A DNA stretch of 46,851 bases from positions 1 to 46,851 of the forward strand of contig CALALB010000019.1 in NCBI GenBank assembly GCA_937923175.1, given 5' to 3'. Source of the DNA: an uncultured Chromatiaceae bacterium (lineage in GTDB: Bacteria; Pseudomonadota; Gammaproteobacteria; Chromatiales; Chromatiaceae). The translations under genes were made by a program, and so were the position numbers. Below are positions 17,451-26,392 of the stretch, one piece after another (position 1 is the first letter of the stretch; each line of letters opens with the position of its first letter). The notes below the pieces were generated by a model that saw nothing but the letters and a program-made list of their open reading frames with translations, did not search any database and was not told the DNA's origin.

Positions 17451-18809
17451 TCAGGTAAAGACATCGAGTCGGCGCGCCAGGAGCGTCAGGGTATCCTGAA
17501 TCGCCGGTGCCCCCGAGTCTTCCTCATCGATCCCGTCGAGCGCGGATGCTGGGGGAGACGAGCCACGCCCTTGGCCCTGATCGCGCCGCGGCGCCTGATC
17601 CGAGACCGAGACATGACCGAGCCAAATCCCTTCTTGCGCGAGCGATTCACGCAATCTGGGCACAGCGGCATCCAGAACCTCGCGCGCCACTGGATGGGCC
17701 GCGATGAAATGCACATGGGTCCGGTCGCCATCCTGGACGATCCGCACCTCCAGACTGCCGAGACTGGCTGGATGCAACCTGATGTCGGCCGTCTCCAGCC
17801 CCTGTTCCACCGACCAGCGCACCTGGGCGGCCAGGGTTTGCTCGCCGCCGGGTTGCAACAAACGATTGAGATCCAAGACCTGGGCGCGCGCGGTTGGTGC
17901 GGCATCGGCGGCTGACCGGAGCATCGGCCCCGGGGTAGATTCGGAGATCCCCGGGCGCAGCGCATCGAAGACCTTGGTTGCTGATGGGTCTGAGTCAATT
18001 GGCCTTGGGTTGACCTCTTCTAGACCAGAGGCAAAGACCTGACCGGCGGTTGCCAAGAGGTCCATGCCTTGGCTGGACATCTGACCCAGCCAGCCGGGCA
18101 AGCGGCCAGGTCCCCCCGCCGCATCCAACCCGGCGAGCGCTCGGTCATTCCCGCGCGATGGATCCGTTGTACCGGCCGCTGCAGCCATAGCCGCATCCAA
18201 TCCGACGAGCGCCTGATCATTCCCTCCATTGCTCGAAGATAGTAGAACCTCACCCCGGCGCAGACCGGGGCCGGCCTGGCTCAACAGGGCTGCAAGACCC
18301 CTGCACCCCTCGATCGGGGTAGTCCCGGATTCGGTACTGTCTTGAGTCATCCCCCCTCCGAGACCGGCCGCTGCTTGGTGGTCGGCAGGCTGAAGCAGCA
18401 TCGCGCTTGCCTGACCCAGGCGTTCGAGCACAGCAGTCGGCAGCCACTCGAGACAGACAGGGTTATCCTCGGTCTCGAGATCATCATCTGGATCGAGCCG
18501 TTCCTCGGTGCCTTCAGGTACCGCCAGGGCGCCCGCTGGCTCAGCCAGACCGAGACCCAGAGCGTTTAAAGGCAACGCCTGCCGATCGGCCATGAGCGCC
18601 AGATAGTGCGCCACCAGGGTCTGATCGTCGAGCGCAGCGACTGCCTGGGGATCGGCGCCGTGCTTGAGCATGAGCGAGCGGATCTGGGCTGCCAAGGACT
18701 GCCCAAAGTCAACGCCAGCCAGGGCCGCGCCCGTATCCAGCTCATCCAGGATCTGGGTCAACCATCCCGACAGGCCAGCAAGACTCAGGGGATTTAGGGT
18801 CTGGGTCAT
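17451..18809 (-). CDS. fliK: Flagellar hook-length control protein FliK
   Basis: Secreted molecular ruler that sets hook length and triggers the FlhB specificity switch. The 452 residues are mostly low-complexity and variable; the conserved Flg_hook domain is at about 325-410 (LAAQVRWSVEQGLETADIRL, PASLGSLEVRIVQDG, and AREVLDAAVPRLRESLAQEG). The central part contains an in-frame duplication (GNDQALVGLDAA and GNDRALAGLDAA) and a palindromic repeat that encodes GPGLRRGEVLLSS (see separate entries). It starts after fliJ and ends 76 bases before fliL. Confidence 0.93.
   Translation of the reverse strand: MTQTLNPLSLAGLSGWLTQILDELDTGAALAGVDFGQSLAAQIRSLMLKHGADPQAVAALDDQTLVAHYLALMADRQALPLNALGLGLAEPAGALAVPEGTEERLDPDDDLETEDNPVCLEWLPTAVLERLGQASAMLLQPADHQAAAGLGGGMTQDSTESGTTPIEGCRGLAALLSQAGPGLRRGEVLLSSSNGGNDQALVGLDAAMAAAAGTTDPSRGNDRALAGLDAAGGPGRLPGWLGQMSSQGMDLLATAGQVFASGLEEVNPRPIDSDPSATKVFDALRPGISESTPGPMLRSAADAAPTARAQVLDLNRLLQPGGEQTLAAQVRWSVEQGLETADIRLHPASLGSLEVRIVQDGDRTHVHFIAAHPVAREVLDAAVPRLRESLAQEGIWLGHVSVSDQAPRRDQGQGRGSSPPASALDGIDEEDSGAPAIQDTLTLLARRLDVFT
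18121..18226. repeat. In-frame direct repeat inside fliK
   Basis: Two similar 34-base units start with GCATCCAA at 18121 and 18193, exactly 72 bases (24 codons) apart, and share the pattern GCATCCAAYCCGRCGAGCGC followed by a TCATTCCC. They encode the duplicated peptide GND(Q/R)AL(V/A)GLDAA on the minus strand. This is a small tandem duplication in the variable ruler region. Confidence 0.65.
18251..18280. repeat. GC-rich palindromic dispersed repeat inside fliK
   Basis: TCACCCCGGCG-CAG-ACCGGGG followed by CCGGCCTGG, nearly identical to the cheA copy at 3632-3655 and in the same orientation. On the minus strand it encodes GPGLRRGE within the variable part of FliK. Confidence 0.6.
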
Positions 18810-18831
18810 AGTTCTTTACCTCGCCTGGCGT

Positions 18832-19272
18832 CTATGATTGGGCTTCATCCTGGGTCCGTCGCGCTGCTTGACGCGTCGCCCAGAGGTCGAGCTCGCGCTG
18901 CTGGCGACGCTGGTCGGCGATAGCCTCGAGCCGGCGGCGGCGTTCGATCAGCTTTGCCAACGATCGGGTGGCCTGATGGCGCTCCATCCAGACCGTACGC
19001 ACCTGATCAGCCTGGGCCTGGGCCGCGGCCACCCGCAGGTCTTGCTGGTGCAAGGCCCCACGCAATTGCTGATGCATCAGGGCCAGCTGTTTCATGAGAT
19101 GTACGTCATGAGGGATCGGCGCGTTCAGATAGATCTGCTGATACTCCAGAAGCTGAGCGCGCTGCTGTTCCAGCCGATTGAGCTCGGCCAGGCGCGCCCC
19201 CAGGAGGGCAGCGGCCTCGTTTTCCTGGGCCTGGCGGATCTTCAGAAGCCGTTCAAAACGTTTGATGCTCAT
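18832..19272 (-). CDS. fliJ: Flagellar export chaperone FliJ
   Basis: Coiled-coil protein that fits into the FliI ATPase ring and couples it to FlhA. The 146 residues are almost entirely charged/Leu-Gln heptads with no glycine-rich loops, starting MSIKRFERLLKIRQAQENEA, the usual FliJ start. It lies 10 bases downstream of fliI and 22 bases upstream of fliK. Sequence conservation is weak in this family, so position contributes to the call. Confidence 0.92.
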   Translation of the reverse strand: MSIKRFERLLKIRQAQENEAAALLGARLAELNRLEQQRAQLLEYQQIYLNAPIPHDVHLMKQLALMHQQLRGALHQQDLRVAAAQAQADQVRTVWMERHQATRSLAKLIERRRRLEAIADQRRQQRELDLWATRQAARRTQDEAQS

Positions 19273-19282
19273 TGCATGGCCC

Positions 19283-20662
19283 TCATTGCGGCAGGCCTAC
19301 CAGCTCAAAGAGCTGACGGCGAGCGTCTGCAAAGCTCGCCTTCTCCAGACGCCCTTGCGCGAGATAGGACTCCAGGCGCGGATACATGGCCACCGCCTCA
19401 TCGAGCTGGGGATCTGCCCCCTTGCGATAGGCACCGACTGCGATCAGGTCGCGGTTGCGCATATAGGTGGACATCAGGTTGCGGAACCGATGGGCTGCCT
19501 TGAGATGCTCGGGGGTGACGATGGCGCTCATGACCCGCGAGACCGAGGCACCGATATCGATCGCTGGATAGCGGCCGGTCTCGGCGATCTCGCGCGACAG
19601 CACCACATGGCCATCGAGGATGGCCCGCGCCGAGTCTACGATAGGGTCGTTTTGATCATCGCCCTCGGCCAGCACGGTATAAAAGGCGGTGATCGAACCG
19701 CCGCCCTGGTCGCCATTGCCGGCGCGCTCGACGAGCTGGGGCAGACGGGCAAAGACCGAGGCCGAATAGCCCTTGGTCGCCGGGGGCTCGCCGATGGCCA
19801 TCGAGATCTCGCGCGCCGCCTGGGCAAAGCGGGTCAATGAATCCATCAACAGCAAGACATTCAGCCCCAGATCGCGGAAGGATTCGGCGATGGTCGTTGC
19901 GACCCAGGCGCCGTGTTGACGCAAAAGCGGTGACTGATCGGCAGGTACGGCAACCACCACGGTGCGCTGGCGCGCCTCCTCGTCCAGGATGTCATAGATG
20001 AATTCATTGACCTCGCGCCCGCGCTCCCCGATCAAGCCCACCACGATGACATCGGCGCTGGTATGCCGGGTCATCATCCCCAGAAGCACGCTCTTGCCCA
20101 CACCACTGCCGGCAAAAAGACCGACGCGCTGCCCGCGCCCAATCGACAGGAGTCCATTCAGCGCCCGGATCCCCACATCCAAGGGCTCGCTGACCGGTTT
20201 GCGCCCCAGAGGATTGATCGGTCGACCCTCGATCGGCACCCAGTCATCGGTCCGGATCGGACCCTTGCCATCGAGGGGTCGCCCCAGGGCATCGACCACC
20301 CGCCCCAACAATGCCAGACCCACGGGGATCAGGCGCCGCTGGTCTAATGGCTCGATGCGCGCCCCGGGCGCCAGGCCCTCGAGCTTGCCCTCGGGCATCA
20401 AAAAGGTCCGCTCCCCCTGAAAGCCCACGACCTCTGCGGCAAGCGACCGGCCGTCGATCGTCTGGATCGCCGCCCGCCCCCCGACCGGCAGGCGGATCCC
20501 CTCGGCCTCGAGGGTCATGCCGACCATGCGCGAGAGCCGACCCTCGGGTTGGGGCGGTAAGAGGTCATCGAGACGCCGGCGCGACCGGGCGAGCCGCTCG
20601 CGCAGACCCTGGGCGATCTGTTGGGAGCCGCGTTGTTTGAGGTCCTCGATCCGCTCGCTCAT
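19283..20662 (-). CDS. fliI: Flagellum-specific ATPase FliI
   Basis: F1-beta-like ATPase that energises unfolding and delivery of export substrates. Walker A AGSGVGKS is at 184-191; Walker B is [19 protein letters not shown] (about 263-281); [20 protein letters not shown] and [15 protein letters not shown] are the usual family blocks. Length 459 is normal. The start overlaps the fliH stop (TGATG). Confidence 0.98.
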   Translation of the reverse strand: MSERIEDLKQRGSQQIAQGLRERLARSRRRLDDLLPPQPEGRLSRMVGMTLEAEGIRLPVGGRAAIQTIDGRSLAAEVVGFQGERTFLMPEGKLEGLAPGARIEPLDQRRLIPVGLALLGRVVDALGRPLDGKGPIRTDDWVPIEGRPINPLGRKPVSEPLDVGIRALNGLLSIGRGQRVGLFAGSGVGKSVLLGMMTRHTSADVIVVGLIGERGREVNEFIYDILDEEARQRTVVVAVPADQSPLLRQHGAWVATTIAESFRDLGLNVLLLMDSLTRFAQAAREISMAIGEPPATKGYSASVFARLPQLVERAGNGDQGGGSITAFYTVLAEGDDQNDPIVDSARAILDGHVVLSREIAETGRYPAIDIGASVSRVMSAIVTPEHLKAAHRFRNLMSTYMRNRDLIAVGAYRKGADPQLDEAVAMYPRLESYLAQGRLEKASFADARRQLFELVGLPQ

Positions 20663-21636
20663 CAGGGCGCCTCCTCGCTCGCGATCATCTCTGCCGGCGA
20701 TCCTGGATCGAACCAGGATGACCCTTCAGAGACACCCATCCCATCCTCAGAGGCGACTCGATCGGCCGCTTCCGAGGAGGGTCCAGCCGTCCTGTCGCCT
20801 TCCTTTTCTGCCACGGCTGGCTGACCCCGGCCTTCGCCGGGGTGACCTTGGCCGTCGCCGGGGTAAGGGTCCGCCGCTTGGGAGGAAACCTCTGGAGCGG
20901 CCCCCGGCAAACCGAGCTCGCCCCAGAGCGCCTCGATTCCCTGACCTAGGCGGGTCTCGAGACTGGCATCGATCCGGCTAGGGCCGCTGAGCACTCTGCA
21001 CCCCCCCCGTTCGATAGCAGGGTCCGGGATCCAAGCAATCCGTTCATCATGGGTCTGGGCATAGGCCTCGAGGATCGCCTGATCCTCCGGATTGACCTGG
21101 ACCCGCACTGGATGATTGCGCGAGGGAAGCTGTTTGAGCGCCTCGTCCAGCACCTGCTGGATCAGTTCAGGCCGGGTGTTCAGCTCGGCTAGGATCACCC
21201 GCCGGGCTAGGGCTGAGACCAGGGCTAGCAGTTCGGGCTCCAAGACCTCGATCGATTCAGCCAGCGGATCGGCCAGGGCATGGGCGATCCCCTCGAGCGC
21301 AGCGACTGTCTCGGCCAACCGCTGTTCCTCGCAGCGGCGCCATTCCTGCTCGCGCGCCGCCCGCTCAGCGCGTTCCTGTGCTGCCTCTTGCTCGGCCTGG
21401 GCGCGGCCTGCCTGATAACCGGCCTCATAGCCCTCGCGATAGCCGAGCTCAATGCCTTCCTGCCGCGCCGCCTCCTTGATGGCCGCGATCTCCTCCTCGG
21501 TCGGCGGCGGGGGTGGGGGGGGCAGCTCGGGTTCGGCCTCGGGCTCGGGCTCGCCGCGGAGACTGACATCGGGCGGTAGCCAGCGCTGGATCCGGGCGAG
21601 GTGCAGGCCATCCGCGCTCGAGAGCACGGCACTCAT
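20662..21636 (-). CDS. fliH: Flagellar assembly protein FliH, with C-terminal extension
   Basis: Regulator of FliI that links the ATPase to FliN in the C ring. N-terminal part is acidic and proline-rich; residues about 65-130 contain [20 protein letters not shown], the glycine-repeat helix typical of FliH; the conserved C-terminal domain follows ([14 protein letters not shown]: [27 protein letters not shown]-like [11 protein letters not shown], and [20 protein letters not shown]). FliH normally ends soon after this point (about residue 242). Here about 80 further residues of low complexity follow, partly encoded by palindromic repeats at 20823-20866. Total 324 residues versus roughly 220-270 in relatives. 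Confidence 0.92.
   Translation of the reverse strand: MSAVLSSADGLHLARIQRWLPPDVSLRGEPEPEAEPELPPPPPPPTEEEIAAIKEAARQEGIELGYREGYEAGYQAGRAQAEQEAAQERAERAAREQEWRRCEEQRLAETVAALEGIAHALADPLAESIEVLEPELLALVSALARRVILAELNTRPELIQQVLDEALKQLPSRNHPVRVQVNPEDQAILEAYAQTHDERIAWIPDPAIERGGCRVLSGPSRIDASLETRLGQGIEALWGELGLPGAAPEVSSQAADPYPGDGQGHPGEGRGQPAVAEKEGDRTAGPSSEAADRVASEDGMGVSEGSSWFDPGSPAEMIASEEAP
20823..20866. repeat. Double GC-rich palindromic repeat inside fliH
   Basis: GACCCCGGCCTTCGCCGGGG followed by TGACC and then a second half-copy GCCGTCGCCGGGGTAA. The unit is the inverted form of the repeats found in cheA and fliK. It lies in the non-conserved C-terminal tail of FliH, where it encodes [15 protein letters not shown]. 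Confidence 0.6.
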
Positions 21637-22649
21637 ATCATCGCCTCCCCACCCTTACCAGCCAGGATGATCTCGCCGTTTTCAGCCAACCGCCTAGCCA
21701 CTGCCAGGATCTCTTTCTGGGCGGCCTCGACATCGCTGACCCGCACTGGCCCCTTGGCCTCCAGGTCCTCGCGCAGCATCTCGGCAGCACGCTTGGACAT
21801 ATTCTTGAAGATCTTGTCCCGAAGCTCCTCGTCTGCACCCTTGAGTGCCAGGACCAGGGTTTCGGTGTTGACCTCGCGCAGCAGACGTTGGATGCCGCGG
21901 TCATCGACATCGACTAGATTGGCAAAGACGAACATCAATTCTTGGATACGCTCGCTCAGGTCCTCATCGACCTGTTTGACGCTATCCATGATGGCCGATT
22001 CGCGCGAGGCCTCCATGAAATTGAGGATATTGGCCGCGGTCTGGACACCGCCGATCCGTGAGGATTTGGCGGTGGTCTTGCCCGAGAGCTGGCTCTCAAG
22101 GATCTCGTCGAGCTCCTGCAAGGCCGCTGGCTGGATACCGTCGAGGGTCGCAATGCGCAGGATGATGTCGGACTGCATCCGCTCAGGCAGATAGGTCAGG
22201 GTCTCGGCGGCCTGGTCGGGATCGAGATGCGAGAGGACCACGGCCACGATCTGCGGGTGCTCGTGGCGGATCATCTCGGCGATCGCCCGTGGATCCAGCC
22301 ATTTCAGGGCCTCCAAACCCTTGGAATTACGCCCGATGAGGATCCGATCGATGAGTCCAGCGGCCTTCTCCTCGCCCAAGGCCGAACGGAGCACATTGCG
22401 CACATAGTCGTCAGCGCCGATCCCCAGGGCCGTCTGGTCCTGGATGATCTCGGAGAACTCCTTGAGCACCTCATCGATATCGCCGCGCGTGACCCGTTCG
22501 AGCGAGGCCATGGCGATGCCGATCTTTTGCACCTCCTTGGGACCCATGTGTTTGAGGAGCTCAGCGGCACATTCCTCGCCGATGCTCATCATGAAGATCG
22601 CCACTCGTTCAGCGCCGGGGCGTTTTTTGACTGCAGGTTCAGTTGCCAT
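21633..22649 (-). CDS. fliG: Flagellar motor switch protein FliG
   Basis: C-ring protein on which stators exert torque. The 338 residues show FliG-N (about 12-110), FliG-M with the EHPQ motif (MIRHEHPQIVAVVLSHLDPD, about 131-150), and FliG-C with charged torque residues (about 250-335, FANLVDVDDRGIQRLLREVN and LVLALKGADEELRDKIFKNM). It overlaps fliF by 11 bases and fliH by 4. Confidence 0.98.
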   Translation of the reverse strand: MATEPAVKKRPGAERVAIFMMSIGEECAAELLKHMGPKEVQKIGIAMASLERVTRGDIDEVLKEFSEIIQDQTALGIGADDYVRNVLRSALGEEKAAGLIDRILIGRNSKGLEALKWLDPRAIAEMIRHEHPQIVAVVLSHLDPDQAAETLTYLPERMQSDIILRIATLDGIQPAALQELDEILESQLSGKTTAKSSRIGGVQTAANILNFMEASRESAIMDSVKQVDEDLSERIQELMFVFANLVDVDDRGIQRLLREVNTETLVLALKGADEELRDKIFKNMSKRAAEMLREDLEAKGPVRVSDVEAAQKEILAVARRLAENGEIILAGKGGEAMI

Positions 22650-24384
22650 CTTCAGCCAACCATTGTTTCATGACCTGGACCACCCGTTTGGGATCCTGAC
22701 GCACCAGCTCGCGCACCGCCTCGATGTCGAGCTGCTGACGGTCTAGACCCTTGGGGGCGATGAGGGCGGCGATCGATGAGGGTTCATGGGTCAGCGAGAC
22801 GATCTCCTCGCCCTCTGCGCCTTCCTCGCCCTCCGCAGCTGCCTCGCCCGCGCGGGCCGTTTCGTCGGTCAGGGCAGGCACGCCTTCGCCTGCCTCCTCC
22901 TCTTCTTCGGGCTCGGGCGGCTTGGGCAGGATCTGGTTGAGCGCCGGCTTGACCACGGTCAGCATGACGATGAGCGCCAACAACAGACCACCGATGATCT
23001 TGACCAGCTCCAGGAACCATGGCTGGGTCCAGATCGGCTCGCCTGCCTCCTCAGGCTCGGGGACAAAGGGCGCCGAACTCACCTGCAACGAATCGCCGCG
23101 CGCCTCATTTAAACCAATGGCATCGCGGACCAGTTTGCGCAAGGTCTCTAATTCGGCCTCGGAACGGGGCACCCGCACCGGCTCACCGGCCTCATTGACC
23201 TGATCGGCATAATCGACCACCACGGCTGCAGTGAGACGACGCACACTGCCCGGCGTTTCCTGGATATGGGCGAGGGTCCGGCTGATCTCATAGTTGCGGG
23301 TGGTCTGCTGGGAACGACTACTCGGCATCTGGTTATTGGGTTGGGCCTGTTGCTGGCCGATGACCCCGCCTGCTGGGGGCTGATTGGTCAGCGCCCCCGG
23401 GATGCCGCCGACCAGGGGATCGGCGCCCCGCCGTTCCTCCTCGTTGAGCTGTTCGGAGCGCACGGCGGTGCGCTCTGGATCATAGGCCTCCTGGGTCCGC
23501 TCGACCCGCGAAAAATCCAGATCCGCGGTGACCTGCACCCGCACCCGATTGCGCCCACCGACGATGGGGGCGAGCAATGACTCGGCCCGCTCGATATAAC
23601 GCGACTCGATACGATGGATATATTCGAGCTGATCAAGGGTCAACTGATCGTCGCGATTCTTGGTGTTGGCGGTAAGCAGCCGCCCCCTCTGATCCACCAC
23701 TGTCACCCGCTCGGGGACCAGCTCAGGGACGCTCGATGAGACCAGATGGACGATGGCATTGATCTGGGCATCGGTCAGTTCCTCCCTGCCCTTGAGATGA
23801 ACGACGACCGAGGCGCTCGGCGGGATGCGCTCACGCACGAAGACAGACCGTTCGGCCTTGGCGATATGGACCCGCGCCCGATCCACAGGCTCGAGCGCGG
23901 CGATCGAGCGCGCCAGCTCACCCTCCAGCGCCCGCTGATAACGCGCCCCCTCGATCAGCCGGCTGGTCCCAAAACCGGATTCCTGCTGCAGCAGCTCAAA
24001 GCCGATGTCAGCCGACTTGGGAAGCCCCTCCCCCGCAAGCTGCAGACGGGTCTCGGCGATACGCTGCTGGGGGACCTGGATCTGACCTGTGCCATTATCG
24101 ACCCGATAGGGCACGCCGAGTTTGTCGAGGGCCTTCATGACCTCGCTGGCCTCAGCAGGATCGATCTGGCCAAAGAGTGGCGCATAGGTAGGGCTGAGGG
24201 CCCAGACCAGGATGGCGACCACCGCCACCAGACCGCCGGCGAGGGTGCCGATGAGGGCGATCTGGCGGCCCACTGGCATCTCTCGGAAGGTCTTGAGACC
24301 CAAGGCCAAACGCCCGCCCAGGGTATTGGGATCGGGTTCGGGGGCAGGCGGCAGCGGCGGATTTTCGGCGACGGTGGTATCCAT
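22639..24384 (-). CDS. fliF: Flagellar MS-ring protein FliF
   Basis: Forms the membrane MS ring on which the flagellum is built. With the ATG at 24384 it has 581 residues (a TTG at 24399 would add five). First membrane segment about 40-62 (QIALIGTLAGGLVAVVAILV), then the YscJ/FliF ring-building domain (about 65-245), the FliF C domain, a second membrane segment near 445-470 (LVKIIGGLLLALIVMLTVVK), and a cytoplasmic C-terminal FliG-binding tail ending VREL... VMKQWLAEDGN. The acidic stretch EEEEEAGEGVPALTDE precedes that tail. Confidence 0.97.
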   Translation of the reverse strand: MDTTVAENPPLPPAPEPDPNTLGGRLALGLKTFREMPVGRQIALIGTLAGGLVAVVAILVWALSPTYAPLFGQIDPAEASEVMKALDKLGVPYRVDNGTGQIQVPQQRIAETRLQLAGEGLPKSADIGFELLQQESGFGTSRLIEGARYQRALEGELARSIAALEPVDRARVHIAKAERSVFVRERIPPSASVVVHLKGREELTDAQINAIVHLVSSSVPELVPERVTVVDQRGRLLTANTKNRDDQLTLDQLEYIHRIESRYIERAESLLAPIVGGRNRVRVQVTADLDFSRVERTQEAYDPERTAVRSEQLNEEERRGADPLVGGIPGALTNQPPAGGVIGQQQAQPNNQMPSSRSQQTTRNYEISRTLAHIQETPGSVRRLTAAVVVDYADQVNEAGEPVRVPRSEAELETLRKLVRDAIGLNEARGDSLQVSSAPFVPEPEEAGEPIWTQPWFLELVKIIGGLLLALIVMLTVVKPALNQILPKPPEPEEEEEAGEGVPALTDETARAGEAAAEGEEGAEGEEIVSLTHEPSSIAALIAPKGLDRQQLDIEAVRELVRQDPKRVVQVMKQWLAEDGN

Positions 24385-24420
24385 GACGGTTTCAACCAAG
24401 GGTTAACTCACCCCCCTCTA

Positions 24421-24756
24421 TCACACTTGCATGCTCATGACCTCTTGATAGGCTGCCAAAAGCCGATTGCGCACCTGCATGGTCGCCTCGAAGGCCACGC
24501 TCGATTTGTTCATCGCCACCATGATCTGCGGCAGACTGACGTTCTTGTCGCCCAACTCAAAACGGGTCTGGAGGCTGTTTGACTCTTGCTGGATCTGGTT
24601 GACGCCGCGGATGGCATCGCGCAGGGTAGCCGCAAACTCGGCGCCAGCGTCCGATTTCTGCTGGGTCTGGGCAAGCGGCGCAGTCCCTTCCACCCGACCA
24701 GACTGGGCGAGGGCGCGCATCTGCGCCAAGACCTGTTGGATCTGCATCTCGCTCAT
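24421..24756 (-). CDS. fliE: Flagellar hook-basal body protein FliE
   Basis: Connects the MS ring to the rod and is the first exported rod component. It has 111 residues; the conserved C-terminal half includes FAATLRDAIRGVNQIQQESN and VSLPQIMVAMNKSSVAFEAT followed by QVRNRLLAAYQEVMSMQV at the end, as in all FliE. It is the first gene of the large fliE-onward block, with a likely sigma-54 promoter about 70 bases upstream. Confidence 0.96.
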   Translation of the reverse strand: MSEMQIQQVLAQMRALAQSGRVEGTAPLAQTQQKSDAGAEFAATLRDAIRGVNQIQQESNSLQTRFELGDKNVSLPQIMVAMNKSSVAFEATMQVRNRLLAAYQEVMSMQV

Positions 24757-24824
24757 GCTTGTTACCCACTCCCAGGATTTGCTGAGCCGGCCGTCTCGAA
24801 GGCGCGGGACTTTGGGTACTTTCT

Positions 24825-24840
24825 AGCAAATTAAATGCCT
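24825..24840 (-). promoter_or_regulatory. Likely sigma-54 promoter of the fliE operon
   Basis: On the minus strand the sequence is AGGCATTTAATTTGCT. It keeps the invariant GG (-24) and GC (-12) exactly 12 bases apart and fits the consensus TGGCAC-N5-TTGCW except for the first base and the C/G at positions 6-7. The start of transcription would fall about 12 bases beyond it, near 24814, leaving a leader of about 58 bases before fliE. The adjacent gene encodes a sigma-54 activator, which supports the call. Confidence 0.65.
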
Positions 24841-24888
24841 AATGGCCCAAGGAGGGGGGATTGCCCCTGGTGGGGGTGTGGACTTGCC

Positions 24889-26259
24889 TCAGAGTTCGGA
24901 GGCCTCCTGGCGGGCGTCTCGCTCCAATCCAAACTTGCGCATCCGCTCGACCAGGGTCGTGCGCCGCATCCCAAGCCGGCGTGCCGCCCGGGCGACGACG
25001 AAGTCGTTTTGTTCGAGAGCGGTCAGGATCATGCGCCGTTCGAGCTCATTGAGATATTCGCGTAGTTCGACCCCCTCGGGCAGGAGCGGATCGGCGTCCA
25101 GGGCAGACTGCTGGCCGCTCGCCTCTGGGTAGGGACGCTCTGGGGGCTGGGGCAGGGATTCGACTCCAGCGGGGCGAAACCGGCGGGGGAGTTGCTGGAG
25201 ATCGACCAGGGCATTGGGATACATGATCGCGAGCTGCTCGAGCAGATTCGCAAGCTCGCGAACATTCCCCGGCCAGGGATACTGGGTGAGATGGTTCAGG
25301 ACCGCCGGGGTCAGCTGGGCCGGTTCCTGACCCTGGGCACGCAGGCGCGCGGCAAAGGCCTCGATCAAGAGGGGGATGTCGCTGGCGCGCTCGCGCAATG
25401 GTGGCAGCTCGATCGGAAAGACATTGAGCCGAAAGAAGAGATCCTGGCGAAATTGACCTGCTGCCACGGCCTGTTCCAGATCGCGATGAGTCGCTGAGAT
25501 GATGCGGGCATTGGTATGGATCGGTTTGTTCGATCCCACCCGTTCGAAAGTCCGCTCCTGTAAAACGCGCAAGAGCTTGACCTGCATGGGCAGGGGCATG
25601 TCGCCGATCTCGTCGAGAAAGAGCACCCCATCCCCCGCCAGTTCAAAACGCCCGGCGCGGCTGGTAAAGGCGCCGGTGAATGCGCCCTTCTCATGACCGA
25701 AGAGCTCGCTTTCCAACAGCTCGCCTGGGATCGCCCCACAGTTGACTGCGACGAATGGCTTATCGGCCCGGTTAGAGAGGGCATGGATAGCCCGTGCCAC
25801 CAACTCCTTGCCCGAGCCGGTCTCGCCTAGGATCAACACAGTGGCATCCGTCGGCGCGACCTGGGCGATCAGGCGTTTGACGGCCAGCATGCGAGGATGA
25901 CGCCCGACGAGATCGGGCGCATCCGGGATCCCGCTGGGATCTGGGCCAAGCATCAACCTTTGCAATACCTCGAGCACCAGTCCAGGGCGCAGCGGTGACT
26001 CAAGCCGATAGAGCCGTTCCCGAGAGGGCGCGGGGGCAGTGGTGCCATCGGTCGTTTGGTGAACCAGGCCCAGCTCAGCCGGAACCCGCGCCATGACCTC
26101 AGCGAGCAAGGCGTTCGGGCCGCAGATCCACAGGGCATCCAGTCCCAGTGCGCCGACCTGATCCAGGTCGCTCAGCTCGGCGACCGAATGGCCTAAAAAG
26201 GCCAGGATATGACCCGTCGCTAGGCATTCCTTCGGGTCACCATAGACACCGATTCTCAT
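24889..26259 (-). CDS. fleQ: Sigma-54-dependent flagellar master regulator, FleQ/FlrA family
   Basis: Enhancer-binding activator of flagellar genes. With the ATG at 26259 it has 456 residues; the longer in-frame form (to 26388) would run into the divergent gene. Order: short FleQ-type N-terminal domain ([20 protein letters not shown] and onward); AAA+ domain with Walker A GETGSGKE at 146-153, the sigma-54 contact loop GAFTGA at 192-197, and Walker B FLDEIGD at about 214-220; C-terminal Fis-like helix-turn-helix [20 protein letters not shown] at about 412-435, closely like FleQ. The stretch before the AAA+ domain reads [10 protein letters not shown] where FleQ has its LFRSLVG c-di-GMP motif, so that arginine is missing. 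No fleS or fleR lies between it and fliE. Confidence 0.92.
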   Translation of the reverse strand: MRIGVYGDPKECLATGHILAFLGHSVAELSDLDQVGALGLDALWICGPNALLAEVMARVPAELGLVHQTTDGTTAPAPSRERLYRLESPLRPGLVLEVLQRLMLGPDPSGIPDAPDLVGRHPRMLAVKRLIAQVAPTDATVLILGETGSGKELVARAIHALSNRADKPFVAVNCGAIPGELLESELFGHEKGAFTGAFTSRAGRFELAGDGVLFLDEIGDMPLPMQVKLLRVLQERTFERVGSNKPIHTNARIISATHRDLEQAVAAGQFRQDLFFRLNVFPIELPPLRERASDIPLLIEAFAARLRAQGQEPAQLTPAVLNHLTQYPWPGNVRELANLLEQLAIMYPNALVDLQQLPRRFRPAGVESLPQPPERPYPEASGQQSALDADPLLPEGVELREYLNELERRMILTALEQNDFVVARAARRLGMRRTTLVERMRKFGLERDARQEASEL

Positions 26260-26378
26260 CACCTGGGGTTCCTGTTTCACGCCCTTCAACCACCGACCCA
26301 AGGCCCAATGTGCAAACATGTCAGCTATGCTAGGATCATGGACTATCCCTGCCGATAGCGACATCTGGCTCTCAATCC

Positions 26379-26392
26379 ATGCTTGCAAGCAT
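26379..26392. repeat. Perfect 14-base palindrome over the comFB start codon
   Basis: ATGCTTGCAAGCAT is a perfect palindrome whose first three bases are the start codon of the ComFB-family gene. It may be an operator, an mRNA structure affecting the start, or chance; only the sequence is seen. Confidence 0.35.

Noticed and set aside
26260..26388. Longer N terminus for the FleQ-like protein
   Set aside because: The extra 43 residues are not FleQ-like and overlap the start of the divergent comFB gene.
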